A stretch of 64,000 bases of DNA from Phlebotomus papatasi (GCF_024763615.1 NC_077225.1:1798001-1862000); one strand, 5' to 3'; counted from the stretch's first letter, positions 1 through 11,031 are shown. Notes: generated by a model not told the origin, from the sequence alone. Program-made: numbers and translations.

Positions 1-240
1 TAGGGAATATTACTAAGAAGGGGATGCAAAATTATTCTAAAATCAGTTGTTAACCGGTTCATTACCGATGAAGACCGATGCAGACGGGTTCAAAATTTCA
101 ATATCTTTCCAAAAAATCCAAATTTAACCAAATCGGTTGAAAAACGGATCCTCCAAAGTGATTGAACTTTGACCTTCAATAATTCAAAATGGCGAATTTT
201 CCGGTCATAGATATGTTTGGACGAAATGTTCGCCAGGACT
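1..240. repeat. Dispersed non-coding repeat, fragment
   Basis: This stretch shares phrases such as GACCGATGCAG.CGGGTTC, the 'tttgaccttcaataattcaa' type block and 'cgaaatgttcg' with about 61.65-63.43 kb and 50.59-51.10 kb of the same window. It has no ORF worth calling. I infer an old interspersed repeat family of unknown class; the alignment was made by eye. Confidence 0.6.
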
Positions 241-663
241 AACTCTAACTAAGTGTTGACAATACTTGCAATTCATTGTTTTGCTACTTGATCCGACTTT
301 GCTTCATCAGCTGCTAGTTGTTGTTCGGTGAACTCTGCAACTTTACACACGCTGTCTTCAATCGGCAACTCAGCAATGATGAATCGTTGACTTCATACGA
401 TCCACTCTCTCGCCAAAGTCCATCGTTGGTCGCTCACCTTAGGTGCAATTGCCTGTCGACTCAGCAACCGGATGCTCCCAGACGTCATCAGCCAGACTAT
501 ATGCAACGTATGCAGGACTTTAGAAATTTGAACTTTGTGGGATCATACCTCTACGTGAAAAATTTTCTTGATGAATTTTCGGAGATGTGGCAGTCTTAGT
601 TTATCCTATGACAGCTTCTTTCAGCATTCTCCTTTTTTTGATGATTTATCTCGCTGATGTTTC

Positions 664-710
664 GCTGATCCTATTGATGTGCAGCTGATCCTATTGATGT
701 GCAGCTGATC
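664..710. repeat. 20-bp direct repeat, two full copies plus a partial
   Basis: The unit gctgatcctattgatgtgca occurs at 664-683 and 684-703, followed by a partial third copy. It lies in the minus-strand ORF region downstream of the putative gypsy LTR. It is probably replication slippage. Confidence 0.8.
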
Positions 711-814
711 TTCTGGACTCGGTTTTTTTTTCAATGCATTTTTCTCACTATAGCTCATTTTAATCACTATTCTGGATGTTATAGTTTTTAAATCACTTTT
801 TTTCACTTTCGTGT

Positions 815-1117
815 TTATTGTCCAGATTCTAAAACGTTCTCTGCAGATCTTCTCAATGCTAAAACTGCTGCTTGTTGAGATGCTCTGGCCTTAATACGGG
901 CTTTCCATTTTCTGTAGATTGCACACAGAATGATAGTAGTGATCACTGATAATATCACAAATAATATTATTTCCACTCGCTGTAGCTTCGCGAGCTCCTG
1001 TAATATGTCTTTTTCGCATCCCATCTTATCATTCTGTGGCACTATCTCAGCATCCACTTCATCTTGATGCATATACACTCGACGATAATGGTATCGATTA
1101 TTGCACATTTTCACCAC
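815..1117 (-). CDS. Small single-pass membrane protein ORF next to a gypsy-type primer site
   Basis: This 100-residue minus-strand ORF has an acidic N-terminal half, one hydrophobic segment of about 20 residues (near residues 49-67, rich in Ile/Leu/Val) and a basic Arg/Lys/Ala-rich tail. That pattern fits a single-pass membrane protein with a cytoplasmic basic tail. I do not recognise a family. It is the first ORF downstream (minus strand) of a putative LTR and Arg-tRNA-type primer site at 1,178-1,314, the place where gag would be expected. It could be an accessory or env-derived ORF of that element, a remnant, or chance. The protein composition is more gene-like than in neighbouring short ORFs. 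Confidence 0.35.
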   Translation of the reverse strand: MVKMCNNRYHYRRVYMHQDEVDAEIVPQNDKMGCEKDILQELAKLQRVEIILFVILSVITTIILCAIYRKWKARIKARASQQAAVLALRRSAENVLESGQ

Positions 1118-1177
1118 CGATTAACTTTTGGGACACAATTGGATTTTTAAATTTTTTAGGATGTGGCATTTTGTGAC

Positions 1178-1193
1178 CGAGTCACGGTCGCCA
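1178..1193 (-). promoter_or_regulatory. Putative primer-binding site (tRNA-Arg type)
   Basis: On the minus strand the sequence reads TGGCGACCGTGACTCG directly after a CA dinucleotide. TGGCGACCGTGAC is the Arg-tRNA-complementary primer site known from 412/mdg-type gypsy elements. It directly abuts the putative LTR 1,194-1,314. Confidence 0.5.
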
Positions 1194-1314
1194 TGTGGAA
1201 GGTTGATCCAATAAGCTTGATATTCGTTGATCGACTGATCGTTTATTGAGTACTTATGCTTAATATACATTCACTTGACATGCATATACATTGATATAGT
1301 ATTTTTATGCTACA
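1194..1314 (-). mobile_element. Putative gypsy LTR (121 bp), minus strand
   Basis: On the minus strand the segment begins TGTAGCATAAAA and ends CCTTCCACA, so it has TG...CA ends. It contains an AATAAA signal ('actcaataaacgatc') and is followed by an Arg-type primer site. Only one copy is visible, so the left boundary is a guess. The short ORF just upstream on the minus strand (1,310-1,525) ends with a TAG supplied by the first LTR bases, and a purine-rich tract (ggagaaaagaata) precedes it. The segment could therefore also be read as a 3' LTR of an upstream element. Confidence 0.4.
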
Positions 1315-2242
1315 ATTGTATTCTTTTCTCCGGCTGGACAGTGTCCACTCCGATGGCCGTCGAGGGGGACAATGTAGCACCCATTACAAGTAACTGAACA
1401 GTGCATTGCGAGTCTCTACTTTCCGATCGGACGTACAGGACCGGATGTGATCGAACACGTCTGTCTCCTGGCCATTGTCTTTTTGAAGACAACCCTCTCT
1501 GTCTCCGGGACATCAACACCGTCATGGCTTCTTCATAGCCAAATAGAAGAGCCCAATGGAAATGCCGCTGATTTTGGACAAGTCAATCTATAGTCGCTCA
1601 TCAATTACAAAAGTTATGGAATGAGAATGGAGGACATCTGAAGAAGGCCTCCAGAAACTGATACTGATGAGAATTACCCAAAACGGCGCTTATCCCAAAA
1701 GATGCCCTGTGAAAAAGCCACAGCAGCAGATCTCTATAAGGCTGTCTGTTAGCAGAAGGTTCTACACCTGATATGATGGAGCGATGTAATCTTACACCGA
1801 AAATAAACGTCAGCTATGCTTCATCATTGGTAACCCAGCCCAGATAATACCAACAAATTCTGGCAGATTTACGATGATCTCCGACACAATTAATGCAGCC
1901 TGGACAGTTCAAACAAGTTCGACCTGCTCATATTGGTCTACGGCACCGCCAATGTGATTCAGACTACCCGAACCAGTTCTGAAAGTCTTGAATGAGCCCA
2001 AGTAAATTCATCCAGCTCATAAACTTTTGGATCATCGTGACAATAGAGGTCAAGCCACATCCTCCGGAGAGTGGTCCCGTGGTCGCGATTCAGGGGTGTA
2101 AGGGAATTCCGCGTCCTGTGCTGATGTCGGAGGTTGAGATTCGATTGCCTCTTTAATCCTTGTTGTTTATTGGACCCCTTGCCCACCGGTGTGCAATTCT
2201 GGTTGGAGAGACGTGTAGTGACTAAACTATTTGTATGCACCC
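1315..2242. other. No recognisable gene
   Basis: Short ORFs occur on the minus strand (1,310-1,525 and 1,959-2,258) but neither resembles a family I know. Base composition is more balanced here than in the AT-rich elements to the right, which suggests decayed coding sequence of another element. Nothing else can be supported. Confidence 0.5.
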
Positions 2243-2483
2243 TGTATGGTGCATACAACGTGAGCTTCTCACGCGCGGACTGAAAGACGCGTAGTCAGCA
2301 CTCCGCGTGTGAGAGGCTCGCGAAAATATGCAAAGAAAGACCATTGGTCTTTAGTGTGTCTTTGACCATCGAGTTATGAAGTGAAAATAAATAGTGCTAA
2401 TCAAAAAGTAAAAAAAGTGTATTTTGGGAGTGTTGCTGAGATTCATCGAAGGGACTACATACAAAACCATCCACACCACGACA
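2243..2483 (+). mobile_element. 5' LTR of gypsy element (start uncertain)
   Basis: The right edge is well placed: the LTR ends ...CACGACA and a primer site follows at 2,485. The left edge is a guess at TGTATGG because no second LTR copy is present for comparison. The segment contains a strong imperfect hairpin (CTCACGCGCGGA ... TCCGCGTGTGAG, about 2,268-2,312) and an AATAAA at about 2,386. Confidence 0.5.
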
Positions 2484-2484
2484 T

Positions 2485-2502
2485 TGGCGCAGCCGGCGAT
2501 TC
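2485..2502 (+). promoter_or_regulatory. Primer-binding site of gypsy element
   Basis: TGGCGCAGCCGGCGATTC lies one base after the LTR end. It closely resembles the Ser-tRNA primer site TGGCGCAGTCGG known from 17.6/297-type elements. A leader of about 670 bp without a convincing ORF follows, up to gag. Confidence 0.6.
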
Positions 2503-3169
2503 GGAAAATTTTTCTTTGGAATTTTGGAAATCCTCACGCCATTTGGATTGAACTCATCTTCACCAAGACATCTTTTGGAAATCTTCAAAATCTTCAAGTG
2601 ATCATCAAAAAGTGTTCAAACAAAAAGTGATCAACAAAAAAAAAAGAAGAAACAAAATTGAAATAAACCAACACCATTTCGTGAATCTGTTGAAAATCTC
2701 CTGGACTTAATTATTCTTGTGTGGAGTTATCGACACTTCCAAAATATTTTCGAATACACTGAGAAAAATTCTACGGTGCAGTCCATATACTTCGTGAAGC
2801 TGTCCAGATTTTTTTATCCTGTTTATCAACCTGACGAAATTCGACTTCAACTAAACTTATCAATTCATTGCCAACGCACTAAATTCATCTCCAAGGAACA
2901 CAACGCACTCAATTCACCTCAAAGGCACACTCAACCCACTCCAGCAACATTTTTATTCGTCAAATCTTCATTTTTATCCTGAACTTCTGGATCATTTCAA
3001 CTCATTTTTTCTACGGGAAGCACTGCAGTATCTTCAACACTTCAATAATCATTACATCCCAGCTCAGCATCCAATTGTATCAGCTCATCGAGTCAATCTA
3101 AATCCAGAAAATATGATGAGGTTTTTGTGAGTCTAAATTTTCTATACTTTTATAATATTTTTTTTGCTA

Positions 3170-3980
3170 ATGAAAATTGAAAAATCAAGTGATAAATTGT
3201 CTGAGTATAGTCTATTGAAATTAAGAGGCAGGACTATAATTAAATATAAATACGAATCTAAGAAACTTTTAAAAAGAAATTCTAAAAATTTACAGATAAA
3301 TTCGAAAATGACTCAGTCACAATCTTCACAATTTAATTTATCTGACGCGATTAAGCTTATTCCCGAATATGATGGATCTGATGAGCCATCTCAATTTATC
3401 AAAGCAGTCGAGTTTTTGAGAGCCAGTGTCGATGTAAGCCTTTATCCAAAAATTTTTAACATTGCAATCCTAAGACTAAAAGGGCAAGCATACAATGCAA
3501 TTAAACACCGCAACATTACATCATGGTCCGAAGGTCTTAAACCAATTTTAGAAGAAAAATTTGGCACACAAAAAACCTTATCCCATCTTGCTCGCGAGTT
3601 ACAAGCTTTAAAAATTAATCAGGGCGAATCAGTTGAAAAATACGGAGAAAGGTGTACCGAAATCCTTGCTCAGTACAACGATGCTTGCATTAAAGAGCAA
3701 AATATCAGTGATTTAAATATTTCTGTCAAGAATGGAATTTTGGCAAACAATGAATTTTTGGCACTAGATAACTTCATTTCAGGTCTTAGGCCCCCTCTGA
3801 AAACTTTTGTCAAATGTTGTCGACATAAAAAATTAGCCGACGCCATTTTAGATGCCAAGGCAGAAGAAGCCAAATTAGAGGCTGAAAAAGCTAAATTTCC
3901 TAAAACTTGTACATTTTGCAAAATTTCGGGACACTCTGTCGAGCAATGTCGTAAAAAATCCGCCCAATCAAAACAATATA
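3170..3980 (+). pseudogene. gag: Gypsy gag, 5' part, interrupted by R2-clade insertion
   Basis: Gag is the structural capsid/nucleocapsid precursor of the retroelement. The frame opens with ATG at 3,170, and a second in-frame ATG at 3,308 begins MTQSQSSQFNLSDAIKLIPE, the likelier start of the conserved part. A capsid-like helical region follows (pattern F..A...L.G.A...I..R....W). A CCHC zinc knuckle (C-x2-C-x4-H-x4-C, CTFCKISGHSVEQC) lies at about 3,908-3,949. About ten codons past the knuckle the sequence changes abruptly into the 3' end of a minus-strand R2-clade element. The remaining gag with further knuckles resumes at about 6,404. The rest of the printed frame up to 4,045 is foreign sequence. 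Confidence 0.8.
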
Positions 3981-6404
3981 TATATGTTGCGGCCACTAAA
4001 ATGATGGCCGGACTTTCCGGTTACTTGTGGCCCGGTGGCCTTTAAGTGGTACTGATGGCTGGGGGGGACGGCTGTGGTCTTTATTTAGTGCCTTCAGTGA
4101 GACACATGGACTATTTGCCAATCCCCCTTCGCCGAAATTAAAAACCCAGATATGCTGAGTATCCCCCTTATCTTTGTCCTCCCGGGGGTTGGAGCGGTCA
4201 GCTGATTTCCAGTGTGTCCTTGTATGTCACTGGCTGTCTTTGAGTAAAATTGAAATAATTTATAAATAAATAAGTTAAAAATAAATAAATAGCTGAAAGA
4301 GAAAGAGTGTAGAAGGCTCTTTCCACATTGAAAAAGTATTTTACAACTGCGACGTACTAAATTAAAAATACCCCTCAAAAGAGTGGGTATACATTTAACA
4401 CGTATTAAAACAGTCTACTTTTTACACTGGTGAGACACAAGACAAATATTACAGTGACCCCGGAGGTGCCACACGGAACTAATTGTCCCGTGGTCTCGAT
4501 CGCCCATCATAGTCCATGAATTCATAGTATGTCATGATTGAACTACGAAGGGCGCTCAATGAAATTGCATGTGCAACACGTTTGGAGGCGATTCCAAGCT
4601 GTTGAAGGGCTTGCATTGTTGCAGGCGGGATGGCTCCGCGCGTGCCCACAACTATAGGCAACACTTCGCCAGAGGCGACTCCGAATCTCTGAGCCAGTAC
4701 AGGTACCAAGTGTGCATATTTTTCGATCTTGTCCTGCCGCCCGTTAGCGAGTCCCGTCCCGTCCTCGTGGCGGACTGTAACGTCGACCACTTGGAGCCCT
4801 TCCCGATTTTGTACAATCAGGTCGGGTCTGAGACGAGCCCCGGACGGCAGATCGATCGGCGCCTCTTTTATGATGACCGCCACTGGATCCGCCTTCGTGA
4901 TCTCTGTAATGACATAGTCACGGATCCTGTCATGACGATCAATTCGTCTCCTCTTTGTGTGAATGCACATCCCGAGGATGTGGCCAAGCGTCTCTAGCAT
5001 CGAACCACATCTCCGACAATTCACATTAGGCTGTGGTCGAATTTTGTTCATCGCCACACGGTTGCCCAATGTGTTTGTGCGCATCCTTAGAGCCGTGAGA
5101 AAACTGCTCGCCTTCAGCAGCTCCGGTCGGTAGAGCCAACTGTTACCAACGCAGCCATCCCTGAAGGCTTCCACCGCAGAGCCTTGGGAATTACTATCTG
5201 CCCATTGTGCCAATATTTTCCTCCTCGAATTTTCTTTGTATGCCTCTAATTCTTTCACTGAGGAGATAGGCCAGTTTATCCGTTCAACGTTCGCGATTTT
5301 ACGGAGTCTCGACTCAAGGCCTCCCTTCGCCGCCAAACTTCGCATTACCGGGTCATCCGCTTGGAGAAATCGCAGGCCCGCTTTCAGGGTGGCAGATACA
5401 ACAATGACTTCAAGTTGCTGCACACCGAGACCACCGTCCCTCCTGCTACAATAGAGCAGTCCATCTGACACGCTTAGTGGCAGATGTAGGATCTCCTTGA
5501 TGGCAACCCTGATGATACCATCCAGACGCTGGAGTGCCGTTTTAGAGGGCGCGGTCATGGTCAGGCGGTACAAATAGTGCGGGATTATATATATTTTTAT
5601 AAGATTTAGCTTCTGATGTGGCTTTAAAGGGAGCCTCTGAACTCTTTCCAAGCAAGTTTTCAGTTCCTCCTGCATTCCTGCCAGCTTGATGCCCTCCCAA
5701 GGCGATACTTGCATTCCCAGGTATCTCAATGACGAGCTTGGGTCCGTGTATGGAATCGTCTCCTCTGTTTGAAGTGAGATACCGGGGTCCCTCAAATACC
5801 AGGTTTTATTCTGTGGTACCACCTCGAAGGAGGCACATTTTGGTGCCGATATTTTCATCCCAAGCTCGCCGAGGTAGTTCTCAACCCGTCGCAACAGAAG
5901 GCCAGCCGCCGTCGCCGAGTTTTCTAACAATACTAGATCATCAGCAAATGCCAGACAAGCGATCTGACAATCCTCGCTAATAGAGAATCCGTCCATCAAA
6001 TCCAGAGATCGTAGAAGGGGATCAAGGACGGCATTGAATATGAATGGCGACAGCGGATCACCTTGCTTTACGCCCCTACGAATTGGGACCTCGAATTCCA
6101 ACCCATCATGTGAGACAGTTGTGCTCACTCCTGCGTATGACTCCTCAATCATTCGGATGACAGCGTTAGGGAGACCCTTCGCACGTAGAGCAGGTCCCAC
6201 TGCCTGATGCGGCACGGTATCAAAGGCAGCCGTAACGTCCAGCTGTACCACAGTCAACCCCCCACGCGTTTTTGACAATCTAAGGACCTCACGTAGAATG
6301 TGTATATTGTTATAGCAGCCCGCCTCAGAAACAAAGCCCTTTTGACGGTCGCTGAATCGAACAACTGAACGGAGCTTCTTGTCTAGGATGCCCCAGTACC
6401 GTTT
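3980..6404 (-). mobile_element. R2-clade non-LTR retrotransposon, 5'-truncated
   Basis: The element carries one reading frame with RT, a C-terminal CCHC and a restriction-like endonuclease in R2 order, followed by about 490 bp of 3' untranslated region (4,478 down to about 3,980). Its 3' end on the minus strand is an AT dinucleotide stretch (atatatatat). The 5' end is cut inside the N-terminal part of the RT domain, typical of incomplete target-primed reverse transcription. It sits inside the gag zinc-knuckle region of a gypsy element, not in 28S rDNA. No clear target duplication could be read, and the junctions are good to about 10 bp. Confidence 0.85.
4479..6404 (-). pseudogene. R2-clade reverse transcriptase/endonuclease, N-terminally truncated
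   Basis: The protein reverse-transcribes element RNA at a nick made by its own endonuclease. The open frame runs from 6,491, but the first 29 residues are read from antisense gag, so the element part starts near residue 30. RT motifs: LDVTAAFDTV (85-93), RRGVKQGDPLSPF (138-150) and the FADD catalytic box (182-185). A CCHC follows (C492, C495, H504, C509) with the R2-like text ETLGHILGMC. The restriction-like endonuclease has RPD at 555-557, VVDVTV at 568-573 and K..KY around 588-592. The C-terminus (GTRGAIPP...LG) also looks R2-like. The missing N-terminus would hold the DNA-binding zinc fingers and Myb motif that give R2 its 28S specificity. The retained 640 residues have no stop, so decay is slight. 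Confidence 0.88.
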
Positions 6405-6779
6405 TGCAACTACTGCAAAAAATCGGGTCATAATATTACAGATTGCCGAAAACGCCCACAAAATCAAAATTCGCAAAATTCTAGTTCTCAAAATTCAAAC
6501 ACACAAAATTCTAATTCACAAAACTCACAAAATCGTCCATTTTGTGGATATTGCCGAATGACAGGACACCATATATCCCGCTGTTCCAGACACCCGAACA
6601 ATAACACTCAACACCCAAACCAAAATTCGAATAATATCGGTAATAATAATCAACATAATTCACGCAACAACTGGAGCAATCCTAATAATTCTCGAAGAAA
6701 TAATACGGGACACGTAAATATTGTCACCACAGAGAGTCAGGGAAACGCCCAAGCGGGCATGTCAAGTGCCTCCACCTAA
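6404..6779 (+). pseudogene. gag: Gypsy gag, 3' part with two more zinc knuckles
   Basis: This continues the interrupted gag. The frame shows two further CCHC knuckles (CNYCKKSGHNITDC at about 6,407-6,448 and CGYCRMTGHHISRC at about 6,543-6,584). They are separated by a low-complexity Asn/Gln/Ser stretch and followed by an Asn-rich tail ending at TAA 6,777-6,779. With the knuckle before the insertion, the ancestral nucleocapsid had three. The pol frame overlaps the last gag codons and is shifted by -1, the usual gypsy arrangement for frameshift expression. Confidence 0.8.
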
Positions 6780-8880
6780 AATTATCAAAAGAATCTTGTC
6801 TTAAAAAAATTTCCTTATTTTCTGAAAATACCATACCGAAAAATATAAAATTTTTACTTGACACGGGAGCGCAGCTCTCCCTTATCCACAAGACACAAAT
6901 TGAAAATTTAAATATCAACGACTCAGAAAAAATTGAAATATTTGGTATCACAGCTAATTCAATTCTTACAGAAGGAACAGTAGTAATTAAAATCAAACTT
7001 GATGACAATATTTACATCGACCAGAAATTTCACGTATTACCTTCCTCCCATGTAAAATTAAATTATGCCTTGCTTGGGAATGATTTTATTGAAAATTATA
7101 AATTACATTTTAACTACGAAAACCACACATTTTACTTCCCTCAATACAATTTAACTTTTCCCTTTGATTATACTAACCCAAATATTTTTAACACAATTCA
7201 ACATATTTACACTGCCCAACTTCCGGCTAGATCCGAGTCTTTTATTCAAGTAATTGGGAATTGTGCTGAAGATTGTTTTATTCCACAACAAGAAGTAGCT
7301 GAAAACGTTTTTATTGGAAATTGCATTGTTAGTAGACAACATAACACCACAAGAATTCCAATAATCAATTCAAATCAAACAGACGTTAGCTTGAAAAACA
7401 TTTATATCAAAACCGAAAATTTAAATAACTATCATATTTTTCATCTCGAAAAATCACATTACTCGTCACAATCAAACCCCAAAAAGTTAAAAGAAATCTT
7501 ATCACTTATCGATTTAAAACACCTGAATAAAGACGAACACGAATCTATTACTGAAATTATCAATGAATTTGCTGATGTTTTTCACTTAGAAAACGAATCT
7601 TTGGGTCATACAAATACTATAATGCATGAAATTAAAACAATAGAGGGAGTAGAACCTATTTTCACTCGCCCCTATAGAATTCCGGAAACTTTAAAAAATG
7701 AAGTCGATAATCAAATTAATAATTTATTAAAAAACAATATAATCACACATTCAAAAAGCCCTTGGAATTCACCACTTCTAATCGTACCCAAAAAATCACA
7801 GTCAAATGAACAGAAATGGCGACTGTGTATCGACTTTAGAAAACTTAATAGCGTTACAATAAAAGACAATTTTCCTCTTCCATTAATATCAGAAATTCTC
7901 GATCAATTGGGCAACAATAGGTATTTTACAAGCTTAGATTTAGCAAGTGGTTTCCACCAAGTGCAGATGCATCCAAAAGGCCAAGAAAAAACTGCATTTA
8001 GCACAAGATATGGACATTATGAATTTTGCAGGATGCCTTTTGGACTCACCGGTAGTCCTGCGACCTTCCAACGATTAATGAACAAAATTTTAATTGGTTT
8101 GCAAGGCCTAAAATGTTTTATATATCTTGATGACGTGATTATACATGCAAAAAATTTAAACGATCACGCCAGAAAACTTCGTGAAGTATTGACAAGATTT
8201 CAGAGTTACAATTTAAAACTTCAACCTTCTAAATGTCAATTTATGAAACGCGAAATTCAATATTTGGGTCACATAATCACAGAAAATGGCGTCAAGCCTG
8301 ATCCTAAGTTGATAACTTCAGTAATTAATTCTCCTATTCCTAAAAATATTAAACAACTACAATCATTTCTTGGTTTGGCTAACTACTACCGCAAATTTAT
8401 TCAAAATTTTTCCAATATTACATCTCCTTTAAATAAATTGTTGAGAAAAAATGTAAAATTCAATTGGACAGACTCTTGCACTAAAGCATTTGAATCTTTA
8501 AAATTACTTTTAACTTCAGCACCATTACTTAAGTTCCCAGATCTTGAAAAAACTTTTATTTTAACAACGGACAGTAGTGGAGAAGCTATAGGCGCCGTAT
8601 TAGAACAGCCGTATGATATTGGGGAAGAATCGATCAACCTTCCTTGCAGCTACGCGTCTCGTGTTCTTAACGCGGCCGAAAGAAATTACTCAGCTACTGA
8701 ACGTGAACTTCTCGCAGTTGTCTGGGCAATTACCGTTTTTCGTCCTTATCTTTACGGTAGGGAATTTATCGTCCAAACGGACCATAAACCTTTAATAGGA
8801 ATTTTCAGAACAAAAGACATTTCCTCAAGACTTTTAAGATGGAAATTGAAACTCGATGAATACGACTATAAAATAGTGCA
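6766..8880 (+). pseudogene. pol: Gypsy pol, first part: protease, reverse transcriptase, RNase H
   Basis: Pol makes protease, RT, RNase H and integrase. The frame opens before the gag stop. The aspartic protease signature FLLDTGAQLSLI lies at about 6,851-6,886. RT follows with RLCIDFRKLNSVT (about 7,822), DLASGFHQV and the YLDD catalytic box at about 8,127. RNase H begins with TTDSSGEAIG near 8,566 and continues through TDHKPL. At 8,881 a BEL element is inserted. Reading resumes in the same frame at 15,858 after the duplicated GTGCA, so pol was open across the site before the insertion. An ATG is not needed because translation enters by frameshifting. Confidence 0.88.
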
Positions 8881-9696
8881 TGTTAACGCTCTTAGCGTTT
8901 GAAATTAAAAACATCGAAATCGCTGGCACTGGATATCGAACGATATATCGCTATATCGATTTTCTGCATTTCCCCTGTCAGCTGATCACAGGATCTCCCT
9001 CTCTCGCTTTTTTTACTGTTTTTTTTTTCTCTCGAGTAAAATAAGGTGTGAAGAAGCAAGTGCGCGCAAATTTAATCAAAAACGTGTCTCCAATCTTATA
9101 TTTAATCAAAGTAAAGGCAATTAGTAACAAGTTAAGGACAGTGAATAAAGTAGTGGTGATTTTGGATCAGAAAACAGACTTTTATTTGGGTAAAGACTGG
9201 GTGAAAGTGGAAAGTGGAATCCACGAGGCTCTGCAGAGTATTCCGGAAGACTGGTTGGAACAAGTTGAGGCCACAGGGGAAGAAAAATTTTGATCCTTCT
9301 CCCCAGGATATTAACCAAGCCTCCTTGTTTCCACAGGTAATCCACAAAGAAGAAAGAGAGAGTATAGCAGGTGATTAATTCCCGGCATTTTATTCTTTTT
9401 TCTTAAGGTAACGACAAAGGGATCACAATCCACAAAGCTCTGCCACAATTATTCAACTTGATCTCTTTAATTTATAGGCAAGTACCAAACATATTTGATC
9501 CTTCTCCCCAGGATATTAACCAAGCCTCCTTGTTTCCACAGGTAATCCACAAAGAAGAAAGAGAGAGTATAGCAGGTGATTAATTCCCGGCATTTTATTC
9601 TTTTTTCTCAAAGTAACGACAAAGGGATCACAATCCACAAAGCTCTGCCACAATTATTCAACTTGATCTCTTTAATTTATAGGCAAGTACCAAACA
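8881..9696 (+). repeat. 5' LTR of BEL-1, with internal 205-bp tandem duplication
   Basis: The LTR itself matches the 3' LTR up to 9,491. A second copy of the last part, beginning GATCCTTCTCCCC at 9,497 (first copy at 9,292), then runs to 9,696. The duplicated unit includes the 5 bases TATTT that lie between LTR and primer site, so it arose after or during insertion, or in a template that already had that junction. A cluster of CGATA-type motifs lies at about 8,933-8,960. A 9-10 bp stretch at about 9,090-9,110 is absent from the 3' LTR. Confidence 0.88.
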
Positions 9697-9700
9697 TATT

Positions 9701-9718
9701 TGGTCCATCGGCCTCCAA
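9701..9718 (+). promoter_or_regulatory. Putative primer-binding site of BEL-1
   Basis: TGGTCCATCGGCC begins four bases after the LTR end, where a primer site beginning TGG (complement of the tRNA CCA end) is expected. I cannot assign the tRNA. Confidence 0.5.
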
Positions 9719-9789
9719 GTGCAATTTGACATTTGGAGGACACCAGTTTCCTGCTAAGCAGAGCCCAAGTCTTCAAGAAAGTCGCTACC

Positions 9790-11031
9790 ATGTCCAACTA
9801 CAAAGTGCGGAGTGGCTACAAGGGTACATTGACAAGTATCAAGAATGCTCTGGACAGATTGGAGCAGAATCCTGAGAATCTTCAGAAGTCTGGTGTTCGG
9901 AAGGAACTAGAGGTTCATCTCGAGACAGTGGGGAAGTTACTGCCCAAATTCAGAGACCTTCAGCGACTCATAATCAAGGATCAGGAGATAGAGGAGGACA
10001 GGGAGCAAGAAGAAGAAGAACTATTAGTTTTTTCTACTGAATGCGATAATGTAGAACGTCGTCTTATTAATCTCATCGCTGATTTGAGGCTGAATCAAGA
10101 GGTTCCTGCGGGCCCTTCAACTGCCATGTCCTCGGATGATCTATTCAGATTTTTGAGAGAGGATCGTAAAGCCCAAGAAGAATCCTTTGAAAGGATAATG
10201 AAGGAGCAACAAGAGACATTCAAGCACATATTGGAGGGAAGAGGGGAGCAAAGGTTAGATAATCAGAGTGTGTCTTTTGCCAGTCTGGAGAGTCTGCAGC
10301 CACATCATCGAACAAGTGGGGTTAAATTAGAAGCAATTAAGGTCCCCAAGTTTGATGGCAGCTATTGTGATTGGCCAGAGTTCCAAGATTTATTCACCAG
10401 CTTGGTGGATGAGAACCCTAACCTCACAAACTCTCAGAGGTTTCACTATTTGAAGAACTCGCTTCAGGGAGAGGCAAAAGGAGTCATCAAGACTATTGCG
10501 GCCAGTGGTGAAAATTATGTCAAGGCGTGGGGACAATTAAAGTCGAGATATGACAACAAGGTTAACATTCTTGCTAGCCTCTTGGACAAATTTCATCAAC
10601 AGCCAGCAGTAACTTCAGCATCCCCTGAGGAGTTGCAGAAATTGCATGATACTTCGAAAGGCATCTTGGATTCCCTAGAGACCATGCAGGTTAGTGGACC
10701 AGACCCTTGGATTATCCATGTAATTCATCAAAAGTTAGATCATGAGACTCGGTCCCTTTGGAGTAGAGAAATAGAAGATCCCTCACAAGTTCCCACTTGG
10801 AGTAGTTTTGATAAATTTCTTGCTAAACGTTGTAATGCCCTTGAAAGATGCCCCCCTCCTATTACTACTCCTACTACTAATTCTAGTAATTCAAGTGCCA
10901 AGACAAATGTAAAACCCTTTGGAAATAAAAATGCCCTCACAAACTTGTCAGCCATAGAAACCAGTAGAGATTTGTGCCCTGTATGTGCTAAGTTTAGTCA
11001 CAAATTGTATAAATTTAGCAAGTTCAAATAA
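9790..11031 (+). pseudogene. gag: BEL-1 gag, ended by an in-frame stop
   Basis: This is the structural precursor of a BEL/Pao element. ATG at 9,790 begins MSNYKVRSGYKGTLTSIKNA, matching the start of the second BEL element (MANIKSRSAYKGQLTSVKTA). A Glu-rich coiled region and the BEL gag core (VPKFDGSYCDWPEFQDLF, then HYLKNSLQGEAK) follow. The zinc knuckle starts CPVCAKFSHKLYK but its last Cys is Phe, and the frame stops at TAA 11,029 where the sister element has a sense codon. The same frame reopens directly and carries CLNC and CKHCKEKHNFWLH. A single CAA-to-TAA type change is the simplest explanation. Confidence 0.88.

Noticed and set aside
318..599. 93-codon plus-strand ORF
   Set aside because: No recognisable family; it lies opposite what may be the decayed body of the minus-strand gypsy element. 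Not supported as a gene.
4569..5980. Plus-strand ORFs opposite the R2-clade gene
   Set aside because: Shadows of the well-supported minus-strand RT/endonuclease frame.
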